From: Owenia fusiformis | Taxonomy: Eukaryota > Annelida > Polychaeta > Sabellida > Oweniidae | NCBI GenBank assembly: GCA_903813345.2 | Contig: CAIIXF020000004.1 | Coordinates: forward strand, 25,233,985 to 25,297,984 | Direction: 5' to 3' | DNA length: 64,000 nucleotides | Part shown: positions 24,000 through 34,400 of the stretch, piece after piece | How the letters are laid out: each line of letters opens with the position of its first letter | How positions within the stretch are numbered: position 1 is the stretch's first letter | Notes under the pieces: generated by a model | What the model saw: the letters and a program-made list of their open reading frames with translations, nothing else | The model's database searches: none | Told to the model about the DNA's origin: nothing | Made by a program: the position numbers and the translations under genes

Positions 24000-24235
24000 A
24001 ATACAGGATATATATTCTGCTTGGGAAATTGTGTGTTGTAATAAGATGAAGTTGAGTGCCAATACAGAATATCGAGAGCAGAATATATCATGTATTGCAC
24101 TTCAAATCATTCTATAACGTTTTTATTGTGTGATCCTCTGTATTGCTACTGAGTATGTCCCCTCCGTATCAATATTTTTTCTGTATTGTGATGGAGATGA
24201 TCAATGGGGACAATCTCAGTAGCAATACAGATTGG
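24000..24235. repeat. Two adjacent palindromes
   Basis: AATACAGGATATATATTCTG pairs with CAGAATATATCATGTATTG (24000-24098). CTGTATTGCTACTGAG pairs with CTCAGTAGCAATACAG (24138-24228). The dyads probably mark decayed foldback elements. Confidence 0.6.
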
Positions 24236-24439
24236 CACAGCACAAGAACTGACCAATCAGATTGCTTCATTTTACAGATCATACGATAATTCCTGATGTG
24301 ATTACTCAATTAATTCTAAAAACACAAGTTACTGATTGCGTACTCAGCATGTCTTCCTCTGGAGATGACCTATCTGAGGATTTGGGCAGGTTTTTTTTAT
24401 AAAAGCTACACCAAAATAATCATGAAAACAGATTATGAT

Positions 24440-24620
24440 TGTTGCCTGGTGTTAATTTGTACTGCAGAAATCGTTTGATAAAGTCCCAGTTTATTGTTCT
24501 TTATTTGCTATTTATAAGAACAACATACAGTGTATGTTTATAATAAAGAAATAAAATAATTTATACATTTGAAAATATTATTATTTATTTATATTATAAT
24601 TAAATGTATTAGATTAATTT
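24440..24620. repeat. Dispersed AT-rich repeat, partner at 29765-29960
   Basis: CTGCAGAAA..GATAAAGT, AAGAACAACATA and GAAATAAAATAATTTATACA also occur at 29765-29960 in the same order. Confidence 0.65.
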
Positions 24621-25011
24621 CTTACTGTATTCTGTCTCATAGATGTGAATTCTAACTTATATGTTTAACTAATTCAAAAACAAATTATACTTTGGAGAAT
24701 ATTTAAGACTTTAAACCCGGATAGACTGAGAAAGGTGACCCCATTATGCTACAAAATGTGTGACAATTTTTGTTTTCGGTAGAAATGAGATTTGATATTT
24801 GGAAATAGTGTGTATACATTTGTATTTGGTTATTTACATTGTATTCTGTGAAAACATTTTGACCTCTTATTTAAAGTTCTAGGTGTCATATTAGAGACCT
24901 TTCGATATAAGTTATTTGGAATACATATACACAAACCTGTACTTGTACAAGTCCGGTATAGCACTGGGGAGGAATTCAAATCACAACAAAATATTCGGCA
25001 AGTACAGGGTA

Positions 25012-25180
25012 TGTAGTTCCGGTGTGAAAGAAATTATGGTCCCCCAGGGATTATGGTCCCCCTCTTTAACGGCCCTTGCTGACCCTGATTGTGTATAAGA
25101 TAATAAGGGAAAGAGGTCATCATATAAATCAATGGAGAGTAGGACCATAAATTAATAGGACCTACCCATTTACACCGGCT
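25012..25180. mobile_element. Dispersed element with GCCGGTGTAAA-type ends
   Basis: TCCGGTGTGAAAGAAATTAT at the left and ATTTACACCGGC at the right form short inverted ends. The interior (ATTATGGTCCCC twice, CGGCCCTTGCTGACCCTGAT) recurs at 60530-60690, where the left end reads GCCGGTGTGAAAG. Confidence 0.7.
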
Positions 25181-25386
25181 TCAAAATATGATTACAACTT
25201 AGAAATGAATTCTGCCATTGCTGGGATATTCACAAATCAGTTCCCTCGATTAGGAAACGAGGAAGTTTTTTTAATGAAATAAACTTTCCTGGTTTCTTTG
25301 AGAAACCTTCCTCCCCAGTCGTGTTTACGCCATTTAAAAGTTATTTAGTGATGTGTCTTATTTCAGTGTGATCACACGTCTTTACT

Positions 25387-25839
25387 TTGGAACAAGGGCA
25401 TTTTACTTGGGTCAGGCGTTGTCAGAATCCAAATATTCACACTTTCGAAGATGTAATAAATCACAATATCGTAAAACATGCAGACAAATCACTGGTGGTA
25501 GGCGAATCACAGGGGTTGAATGAAATTTCGGGACATTTCGCATTTAACAAAATAGATATAGGTGTCGTTCCTCAATCTATTACAGAAAATGGAGAGGAAC
25601 TCTTAATCGACAGTAAAAACTGCACGGTGCGATTGAACCAATGGGTGTTAAATCCACTCAGGAAATGCCAAAATCTACACAATTGTAAAAGAGATGAAGA
25701 AGCAAGTGATATACGTAATTTTATAGAAGACGTGGAATCTGCTGAGAATGTTATGCTGGCAGACAGATCTCTTACAATTACTAATTACATATTTTTAAGA
25801 ACTTGGCCATTGGAACATTTTCTGTTAAATGTGGAGTAA
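25387..25839 (+). CDS. Unassigned 150-codon open stretch
   Basis: An open frame of about 150 codons ending in TAA, with normal-looking amino-acid composition (HTFEDVINHNIVKHADKS, WVLNPLRKCQNLHNCKRDEE). There is no early ATG: the frame opens after a TGA at about 25367 and the first methionine codon is near its end. A possible acceptor (TTATTTCAG) lies at 25358-25366, but that frame has the TGA just inside it. It could be a decayed exon, a pseudogene, or chance. I do not recognise the sequence. Confidence 0.25.
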   Translation: MEQGHFTWVRRCQNPNIHTFEDVINHNIVKHADKSLVVGESQGLNEISGHFAFNKIDIGVVPQSITENGEELLIDSKNCTVRLNQWVLNPLRKCQNLHNCKRDEEASDIRNFIEDVESAENVMLADRSLTITNYIFLRTWPLEHFLLNVE

Positions 25840-26023
25840 ATAATTTTAGACCATGAAAATGAATAGAATGTTGAATAAATTGCATGGGTTCCCATGTATG
25901 ATTTGCAATATCGTTAACTTTATACAGCATTTATAGTTACCTGTATGTCTTACTCCAATACTCAGATTGAGTATAAGAAGTCATTTATATTCGATGATTG
26001 AATTGGTTTGCAAAATATATTAC

Positions 26024-26129
26024 CGATTCATTACGACGATGCTTTACAACACCGCGGGTCAGGGCCATATGGCTCTTTAATCCATTTAGCGACTTGTAAT
26101 TTTTGCCACAGGAGGAACATAGGTGCAGT
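26024..26129 (-). CDS. Orphan zinc-finger-like exon
   Basis: On the minus strand a 106-nt open exon candidate has an acceptor (TTTTTGATTCAG) and a donor (GTAATATA). It encodes LHLCSSCGKNYKSLNGLKSH followed by MALTRGVVKHRRNES. The C-x2-C-GKNYKSLNGLKSH part is a good first half of a C2H2 finger, but the second His would have to be nine residues further on, which is atypical. I found no partner exons nearby. It may be part of a gene whose other exons are not obvious, or a degenerate remnant. Confidence 0.4.
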
Positions 26130-27400
26130 CTGAATCAAAAAGTTTTTTCTTCAAATATATTGAATCATTTCAACCATTTTGCTTATCCATAATTGACGTA
26201 TTAAAGATTTTAATACATTTTGGATACGAGAAGTAAGTGTAGGTTTACGTTACGTATGCATTAGCAGATGGTTACGTTAATATTTCTGTGAGGAGGTCGA
26301 TGTTACGTAGCAATCATTGTATTTTAGATACGGTGGATCTTGTTGTTTATTTGAGTATGGTTTACGATTATATATGTATTTGTGAAAATAACACTAGCTG
26401 GACATTATTAGGGTTTCAAACAACACTTACCCCTTCTCCCCATCCTAATGGTGTTGGAAATGTGGATTTCCCACTCAATGATGATATTCCTCAGGCATGT
26501 AGTTCATAGGGGATTTGAGCGCTTCATTTGTCGCCACTTAATTGTAGCATCTTGTTTTTGATCAAATACAGATCATTCATGGTTGAGAAAACCATCAATG
26601 AATAAAAACAAAGGATTTAATAAAACTCCATAGAGATACATGTGCCGTGAGTTTTGTGTTACTAGGCATGATGTTTGAGATAGTTAAACGTCAGTGTTTT
26701 CAGATTGCTAGTTTTTCATTTGACTGATTACCTAATGTTGCGAAATCACTCATACATGACGCTATATTTCAAATTTGATTAACTGCTTTAGAAACCATTA
26801 GGCAGGCGTCTTGTCGTATGAAAATAAATGTTTACGAGCAATGAACATTTAATAGTACATATCGCATTTTGAAAATAGCGATCAATTTGCCACGAAATAC
26901 GATTTTGTAAATGAAAATAAAACTCTGGTCTCGAAAACGAGTTGTTTACTCTTAACTAGTATTCGCGAGTCAACTATAACTGTCGGCGGCCGGATTAACC
27001 TATTAATTTTCATAAATTAACCCGTGAATTAGCGAATCAGCTACCAGGATACAAGACATGTATACTCTTCATATTTAATGAGTTTGCCATTAAAATTGCA
27101 ATCGACGTGGTAGCCGTTATTTGCATTCGAGAATACAAGCTTATAGTCTTGCTTCAAGACCCTGGGTTATTTATTCTAATAACTTATGTCACAAGGGCTT
27201 GTAGCTAAACTTACATGCTCAGAGTCATAATACATGTGATAAAGTTACGTTTAGTTTAGTTCAGTTTAGTTACCTCCCTAATTGAAGACGGTTATGTCCG
27301 TCATTTGTGAAAATGGTACTATATGACTTTACCGCTGTCAGGCTATTCTGGTGCGAATCAATAAAGTACATGTATATATTGATAAATGAATTAAAACGTC
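26130..27400. other. Intergenic, nothing recognised
   Basis: AT-rich, with short tandem motifs (GTTACGTTACGTA at about 26245; TTTAGTTCAGTTTAGTTACC at about 27255). No exon, RNA gene or terminal repeat was recognised. Confidence 0.4.
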
Positions 27401-27419
27401 AAATTAAGAAGCAAAAGTC

Positions 27420-27790
27420 TTTTCTGGGTCACTGCGAATGGCATGATTTCCTCGAGTCTCTTCAGTTGCAAGGCAACCATACTGGGACCGATTCGCGTCG
27501 TTCCACTACTGCCCTTGGTGGGGGCCCGCTACCATACTATATGACTCCCGGAGTTTACTAAAGCACGTTAGTGGAGGAACCAACCACAGTCTCACAATCT
27601 GTCTCCGACAAGAGCGGCCAGAGAACCAACCCATGCCAAGGGCCGGTAAACGGTTGGACCTTCGGACCGGGTGTCCGTAGTGACAATGATCAACAACTCC
27701 GTACCTGGGGCTCGAACGCGGGACCTCCGTATCCCACGACGTTCAACCGCAAAGTAGCCTCAGTCTACACCACTAGGCTACCCTGCTTAG
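27420..27790 (-). mobile_element. tRNA-derived SINE
   Basis: On the minus strand the sequence starts GCAGGGTAGCCTAGTGGTG, where TAGCCTAGTGG (27770-27780) fits the pol III A box TRGCNNAGYGG. About 60 bases later GTTCGAGCCC (around 27708-27717) fits the B box. A GC-richer body of about 280 bp follows, to near 27420. The GC content contrasts with the AT-rich surroundings. Open frames on the + strand here are incidental. The SINE family is not identified. Confidence 0.8.
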
Positions 27791-27799
27791 GTGTCAAAA

Positions 27800-28680
27800 C
27801 TGCTAAAAAGTAATGTAGTTGTTACAATTATTTGCTTGGATAAACATGATACAAACATTTCTCAGTTGATTAATCTAATTTAGTTGGAATCGAAGTTCGA
27901 CCAACGATCAAGGAAACGGAATGAACTCACAACTCTTGCAAATGTGTACGGGAGTGGTAGAGCACAGAAAGTGAAATATTCTAGATCACACTTAAGACGC
28001 ATCTTTGACAATCAATAAAGAGAAACATTCCAAAATTAAGAAAACTTGTTTAAAGTTTATTGTTTGATTTGTTGCCAAAAGATCAATTGCGTCTCAAATA
28101 AATGAAATAAAAGAGACCGCGAAGTGAAAACAATTATAATTTGGGCGCCTAGATCGATCAACATAACGGTAAGTGAATAGGTTTGTGTGGATACGTCGAG
28201 GAAAATAAGCTATTTCGGAGCTTGAAATAATCTGATTACGCGTATTACTAATTATGCGTGGCTAACTCAAGTGTTTTGTTTGCAATTCAAAATGACAAAA
28301 AAACAAGAAAACTGAACGACCAATAACCTAACTTCAGTTTCAAGTTCAAGATATTTCCCCATGCTCAGAAATGTTAAAATTTCCGAATAGGAGTTCCTAG
28401 AGCTGAGACCATCATCACCGTGATCATAAAATCTATGTTAGTCTCAGTTTAGAGCTACGTGTACATGAAGCTCCGGTGTAGCTCATACCTCAAATGGTCT
28501 ACACCTTTCAGTATTGCAAAGTTCATTAATTACCTACACTATTGGTAATTTGATCATTGAAATGTAATGAAGGAGAAACGAGAAATTACGATTGCTAGCT
28601 GTAAATTGTATACTTCTAATTTCTGTACAATCAACTAACATGACTTTACAAAATTGCCTTTCTGTCGGTGTATTACTTTA
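27800..28680. other. Intergenic, nothing recognised
   Basis: No convincing coding exon or repeat was seen. Short frames lack similarity to known motifs. Confidence 0.35.
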
Positions 28681-28686
28681 TTGTAA

Positions 28687-28900
28687 AGAGTCCCTCGTTC
28701 TAGCAGCGTTTTGGTCCCCAGCTGTTAGAAAGCCTTCTTACAGCTGCGGACCAAAATGCCGCTTGAAGTAGGGACTCTGTTTAAGAGAATAATGTACCAT
28801 CAGAAAGGAATTTTTGTTATGCTTTGAATGGAACAAGTTTGAAGAAAAACGGTGCAGTATGAGACTCGTAATCCTTGATTTTCAAACAGCAGGTGGTCAA
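28687..28900. repeat. Foldback plus dispersed repeat, partner at 60930-61080
   Basis: AGAGTCCCTCGTTCTAGCAG..TTTTGGTCCCCAGCTGT (28687-28725) pairs with ACAGCTGCGGACCAAAATGC..AGGGACTCT (28740-28779). The right side, including GGAACAAGTTTGAAGAAAAA and AATCCTTGATTTTCAAACA, recurs at 60930-61080. Confidence 0.75.
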
Positions 28901-29088
28901 AAATTTAAAATAACGGTCGAAGTTACGGACCGCGTGATATATATCTTGCTCGAAATATTGTTGAAACTGTTTCTGTCGTACATTTTTCAATAACAGGCGA
29001 TGGTGACATTCTGTCTTACTTCCTGCGAAAGCTATTTGGATTTTGATATAATAGCTTTCCCACGGAGCATTTGGACAGCTCAATGATC

Positions 29089-29538
29089 GTGACCTTTGAA
29101 ATCGAATTAAGTCGATCCGCGGCTTACTTTTGGTCTCTAACTGTGTCTTACATCAGTATCATCAATCCGTGTAAGTATTGGAGCGCTGGAGTACTTCTTT
29201 TTCGATCAAGACTTGTAATTGGTAGTCGAGTGAATCGTTTTACTGCCAAATTCCAATATGGCGGTTTCTGCTCGGATATTTTCGTAAATCTCCGGAGGTT
29301 GTCCGAACCTAACTAATTCTCAAAATTCATTTCGTTCGTTGCGTATCTCGCACCTAGCAAACCGCCATATTGGAAATAGGTCTGTAAAACTTTAACTCGA
29401 TGAACAATTTACAAGTCTTGATCGAAAAAGAAGTACTCCAGCGCCCCAATACTTACACGGATTGATGATACTGATGTAAGACACAGTTAGAGACCAAAAG
29501 TAAGCCGCGGATCGACTTAATTCAATTTCAAAGGTCAC
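29089..29538. mobile_element. Foldback element with arms of about 175 bp
   Basis: The left arm 29089-29268 (GTCGATCCGCGGCTTACTTT, TGGAGCGCTGGAGTACTTCT, ATTCCAATATGGCGGTTT) is complementary to the right arm 29358-29538 (AAACCGCCATATTGG, GAAGTACTCCAGCGCCCCAA, AAGTAAGCCGCGGATCGAC). The loop is about 90 bp. Arm similarity is very high, so the copy is young. No transposase. Confidence 0.9.
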
Positions 29539-29764
29539 TATTGATCAGCTGTTCACTTCTCCGTTTGAGAGCCATAAGTTTCAAAATCTAACATGGCTCT
29601 CGAAGTGAGTAAATTCTGTCATGTTAATGCCTTGTTAAAATCATGGGTTTCCGAAGCCCATGTTAAAATTTAGCAATACGTGATTACATTTCTGCTATGA
29701 AAATGTAAGAATGACATCATTGTTTTTTTTAAATTTTTACCAATGGAGCTATGGGTACTTTAAT

Positions 29765-30170
29765 TTTTAACTGCAGAAACATTCTGATAAAGTTTCAGGC
29801 TGATTGTACTACAGTGTATTGTCCTTTAAGTTTACAGATAATAGTGATATAGATTTGGCAATGAGTATGCTCATAAGAACAACATATGTTTATATTGAAG
29901 AAATAAAATAATTCATACATTTGAAAATATATAATTTATTCAATTTATTTTTTACTGTATAACATGTGAACATGTTTTGACTTTCTATGTATTCATACAG
30001 GCATATATAGCACTTCAGATGATTTTGGGTTACGGAAAAGTACCTTATTAACATCTAACAGTCATCCGATAAACCATTAATAAGGAATAAACAAATAAAA
30101 ACAAATAACATAATCATTACTGATAAGCCAAATGGGTTGCTCATGAACACCAAATGCAAGGTATAGTAGA
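29765..30170. repeat. Dispersed repeats with partners at 24440 and 16380
   Basis: 29765-29960 matches 24440-24620. 30035-30170 (TCATCCGATAAACCATTAAT, AACATAATCATTACTGATAA) is the reverse complement of parts of 16380-16900. Confidence 0.65.
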
Positions 30171-30410
30171 GTGATGAATTGCCTCACAAGAATTCTACAG
30201 AAATTTTCACATTCACAGAATTCACATTTAATGTTTAACTGAAGCTAATCTTACAGAGTAACATTATTTCCTTTCCCCAAAATCAATCTGCCTGGCCTTT
30301 TTCTGACTTCGTTTACACCCCTAGATTGTCTGAATATCTGATCCCATATAACATGCTCCTTAATAATAAAGCAAATGCTGAATATAATGACTCAATTGAA
30401 TATGACAATG

Positions 30411-30616
30411 CAGGCCCGTAGCCAGGATTTGCCAAGGGGGTTCACTTTTTGAAAAATTCCAGGGGGGTTCACTTGAGACAATTTTGGTCCAAAAATGGCC
30501 AAAATCACTAAAAAAAAGTGTGCAGAATGGTGAAAAACTGCATGATTTTGAAAGATTTTTTGGCCAGGTGGGGGAGGTTCGCTCGAACCCATCGACCCTC
30601 CCTGGCTACGGGCCTG
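30411..30616. mobile_element. MITE with CAGGCCCGTAGCCAGG ends
   Basis: 206 bp with perfect terminal inverted repeats CAGGCCCGTAGCCAGG and CCTGGCTACGGGCCTG. The interior has GGGGGTTCACTT direct repeats. I could not find an obvious target duplication. The superfamily was not determined. Confidence 0.85.
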
Positions 30617-31132
30617 CACTGGTTCCAAAGTTAAAAAATACTTTTAAATAGAATAGATATGGCTTCAGCCTTGTGAAGACCCCTTTACATGCTGTATGTT
30701 TTTCTTGAATATAACACAAAATGGCAGACTCGATTACATGTGAAATCATAAAATGACTGAGCTTTTAGGTACACATGAGAGACCATGTATTTATAACATA
30801 AAATATAAGTTTTTGAAATAAAAATTCCATAAATGTTTTGCAGTATGACTCATACTAATATAACTGGGATATAATCTGGATCTCAGAGATACCAGGGGAG
30901 ATACAGAAAATATCCATCCCACATCCTAGACACACTAAACAGGTTATCTACCAAGAACCTCTGTATGTATGGGATAAATACATATATGGCACATTCTCCA
31001 GATTTCCTAGTTTGCAAATGATTAAGTAAATTACATATTAAAATATACTGTGGTGGAAAAAGTGTTCATGATTTGAAATTCAAAATATGAGTACCATGAG
31101 TCAATCTTTTTCCAAGTATGACATCTTGAATA

Positions 31133-31370
31133 TTATCCTACACTTAGTGTGCTAAATGTATAATAACATTAAAAATAAATTAAATAAATAAATGAATAAC
31201 CGGAGGATATTGCCAAGATATACTCTGGAAAACCAATATGCGGAGGATTTCATGACGATATACTCCGGAAAACCCAATATGCAGAGGATATTGTGATGAT
31301 ATATTCCGCTTGTTGATTACCCGCCAAATTGACTCTATTTGGTATAAATTCATTTTGCAAAGATGTCGCA
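31133..31370. mobile_element. TTATCCTA element, copy B (right end missing)
   Basis: TTATCCTACACTTAGTGTGC, then AATGTATAATAACATTAAAA, then repeated GGAGGATAT..GATATACTCCG and CCCGCCAAATTGACTCTATT. It matches 15999-16240 but lacks the right terminal repeat. Confidence 0.7.
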
Positions 31371-31497
31371 TAATATGCGTTAAACAAACATGATTACATT
31401 GAACAACTTTTGCCACCCACATTCAGGTTGACTGATACATTGTACAATACACAACCGTTTTCAACCATAACGCTGAACACAATCAACCATCACACAC

Positions 31498-34400
31498 TTA
31501 AACAACCATAACATCTCCAGTGCATTGAGCGCAACAGTTAAATGTGACATTTTCATATCGAACATTTGGGTGGTAACGTTCATAATGTTGTCGCCTCAGT
31601 GAATCTACTGATTGCTGTTCCTGTGTGCCTCCCCTTGAAGCAGCGTTAGTATTGCTCTGGCCCTCTAGCAGCTGGAAAACAGACCTTCAGTAAGTAAATG
31701 CTTAATAAATATGGAGATTGAAACAGCCCATAATAGCGTAAGTCTTGAAACAATAATAATATAAACCGTCATTTGATAGCTGATTTGACCAATTTTTATA
31801 ACCATATCAACCACAAAAAACATGTTCTGAACATGTTCTCTAAGGAATATTTTACTTTGAAGGTAGTGATTCTGCACTTTTCAAATGCTGAAATACAGAG
31901 CTATAAAATGCTGAAATTCAATGCCGATTCCCTCCCAAGTCAAACTGTTCGTACCTGTTTAGCAAGCCATTCTGCGTATGTCAAATCTTCACCCATATCC
32001 ATGTTCAGGGCAACACTGGAGGAGACTTTGCCAAGCAACCTGTGTAAAACCAAATGCTTTAGAATAAATCAACAAGAAACGGCCCTCATATAGTATTGTT
32101 AGTACCTCAACTGAAATACTCGATTCTGATTGGTTGATTAGCGGTCAACAATATGCACTGTTGACCGCTACTAGATACTGTTGACCGCTACTTTTGAAAA
32201 AAGTTCCATGACGTCATAATATTGTAAACGTTGATGAAAGTGATTTTTTGAGTTTACTAGACGACAAGAATGGCAAAAATGCAAATAGAAACGTAAAATC
32301 AACATTAATTTACTAATGACTCTACCGTGATGTGCCGAATATAGAGAGTTTAGCTACCACTATCTTCGGAATTTCTAAAAAAATATTGCTGACGTGGTTC
32401 GGAGAAAAGATTATGAAATGAAGCCATGCCGATTGATGATTGCCGTCTATATGATTGTGTATTACTAGTTTCTTCGGACTAACAAAACAATTGTAGACCT
32501 CTCCATTCGGTCAACCGTCAAAATCGTATACCTCGACTGTAAACCTTGAAACTACTGTTGACCTCGACCTTCGGTCTCTGTCAACAGTAGTTTCTCAGTT
32601 TACAGTCTCGGTATACAATTTTGCCGGTTGACCTCTGGAGAGGTCAACAATTGTATACTGTAACATGCATATTTAATATATTTTCATATTATCCCATAGT
32701 TGAGGTCAATTCTGTACGATAACATGTAAATATAGTTTTGATATTTTGCAAATGCATGGAAAAAAGCCATCCACGGATATGAAAACTCCTGCAAATGTGG
32801 TGTGTATTGTTACATGATGATTTCATGCATCACCACGTGATGAATGTTGTTTTGAAATGCTGGTTTTAGTTTATGTGGACTATGGAATAAATAGGATATG
32901 TGAAATCAAAATCTGCACTCACTCGCTACGCTCACTCATCCAGATATTGATATCAACTCATGGATAAAAATGATATCACTTAAAATCAAAGGATATCCTA
33001 TATTTAATATCTTTTTCTGAAGGTGATATTCATTTTATGTAAAACCTGTCTAATCGGAACACCACTAAAATTGGCCACAAGTGTTCAAATTAGCAGGTGT
33101 TCACACTTCAAGGCTTTCTTAAAATGTGAGTTTATGGGAGTTGACAAAATTGGGACAGAGAAAAGTGTTCACATCGAGAATGTTAGAGAGGTGTTTGGAT
33201 ATACAGGTTTCATATGAATTTATTTTTGCAAACTTGCACCAAAGTACTTTCCCAATGTTTAAAAATTCAGATAGTTTTCTGCTGCCTTTTGAGAGATTTC
33301 AACTAAACAATTTTTAAAAAAAGAATTCAGTTTTGCTTTTTTGCTTCAGCAAAATCAGAGGGTTATGTTCATCCCTTATTATATGAAATTTCTAAGTAAT
33401 TATGCTTGCATTTACCCAAGTCAGATTATGCTTGAATTAGGGGAAATATCTTCATTTACTCTAATTATTATGTCACCACCTTAAGTAGGGACATATTGAT
33501 AAAGTCTCCAACTTTTTTGCGGATAATGTTTGGCAGTTGGGTATTCGGCGTTTGGTGGTTGGCATCTGTAACAAATGATAGGCGGTGCAATTTTGCATGT
33601 TATTATGAGGCATTGTTTTCATCAATACATGTGCTAATACTCACTCCTGTTTTTGTGAATGAGACAATTACTTCGCTTCAACGGAACCTTTACTGGAAGG
33701 ATATGTGTATTTTTCATATTTGTTCTATATTTGAATGAGACAATTACTTTCCTTTTTCAAATGAACTTTTACCTTTACCTTTGTATTTTTATTTTCATGT
33801 TTACTTACCTCATTTGTATGGTTGCTACAAGCTGACTGTTAATACTAGCAAGCTCGATGACATTCCCCGAGGGTGAGAAAGTTTGAGAATAGGTGTTGCT
33901 CATGAGCTCAAATCCATCCTTTAGCTGCCTGAGGCACCTATAACACATATGCATTCAATACAATTTGTTGTAGATTCAATAGCACTATTTCAGCATTAGT
34001 ATGTCAACAACTAATCTTGACAACGAATCTTGACATACATACTGTCTGAGGCACCTATAACACATATGCATTCAACACAATTTGTTGTAGATTCAATGGC
34101 ACTATTTGAGCATCAGTATGTCAACAACGAATTTTGACAACGAATCTTGACATACATACTGTCTGAGGCACCTATAACACATATGCATTCAACACAATTT
34201 GTTGTAGATTCAAAGTCACTATTTCAGCATCAGTATGTCAACAACGAATCTTGACAACGAATCTTGACATACATACTGTCTGAGGCACCTATAACACATA
34301 TGCATTCAACACAATTTGTTGTAGATTCAAAGTCACTATTTCAGCATCAGTATGTCAACAACGAATCTTGACATACATACTGTCTGAGGCACCTATAACA

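Noticed and set aside
27571-27813. 80-aa protein on the + strand
   Set aside because: It lies within the tRNA-derived SINE body in antisense.
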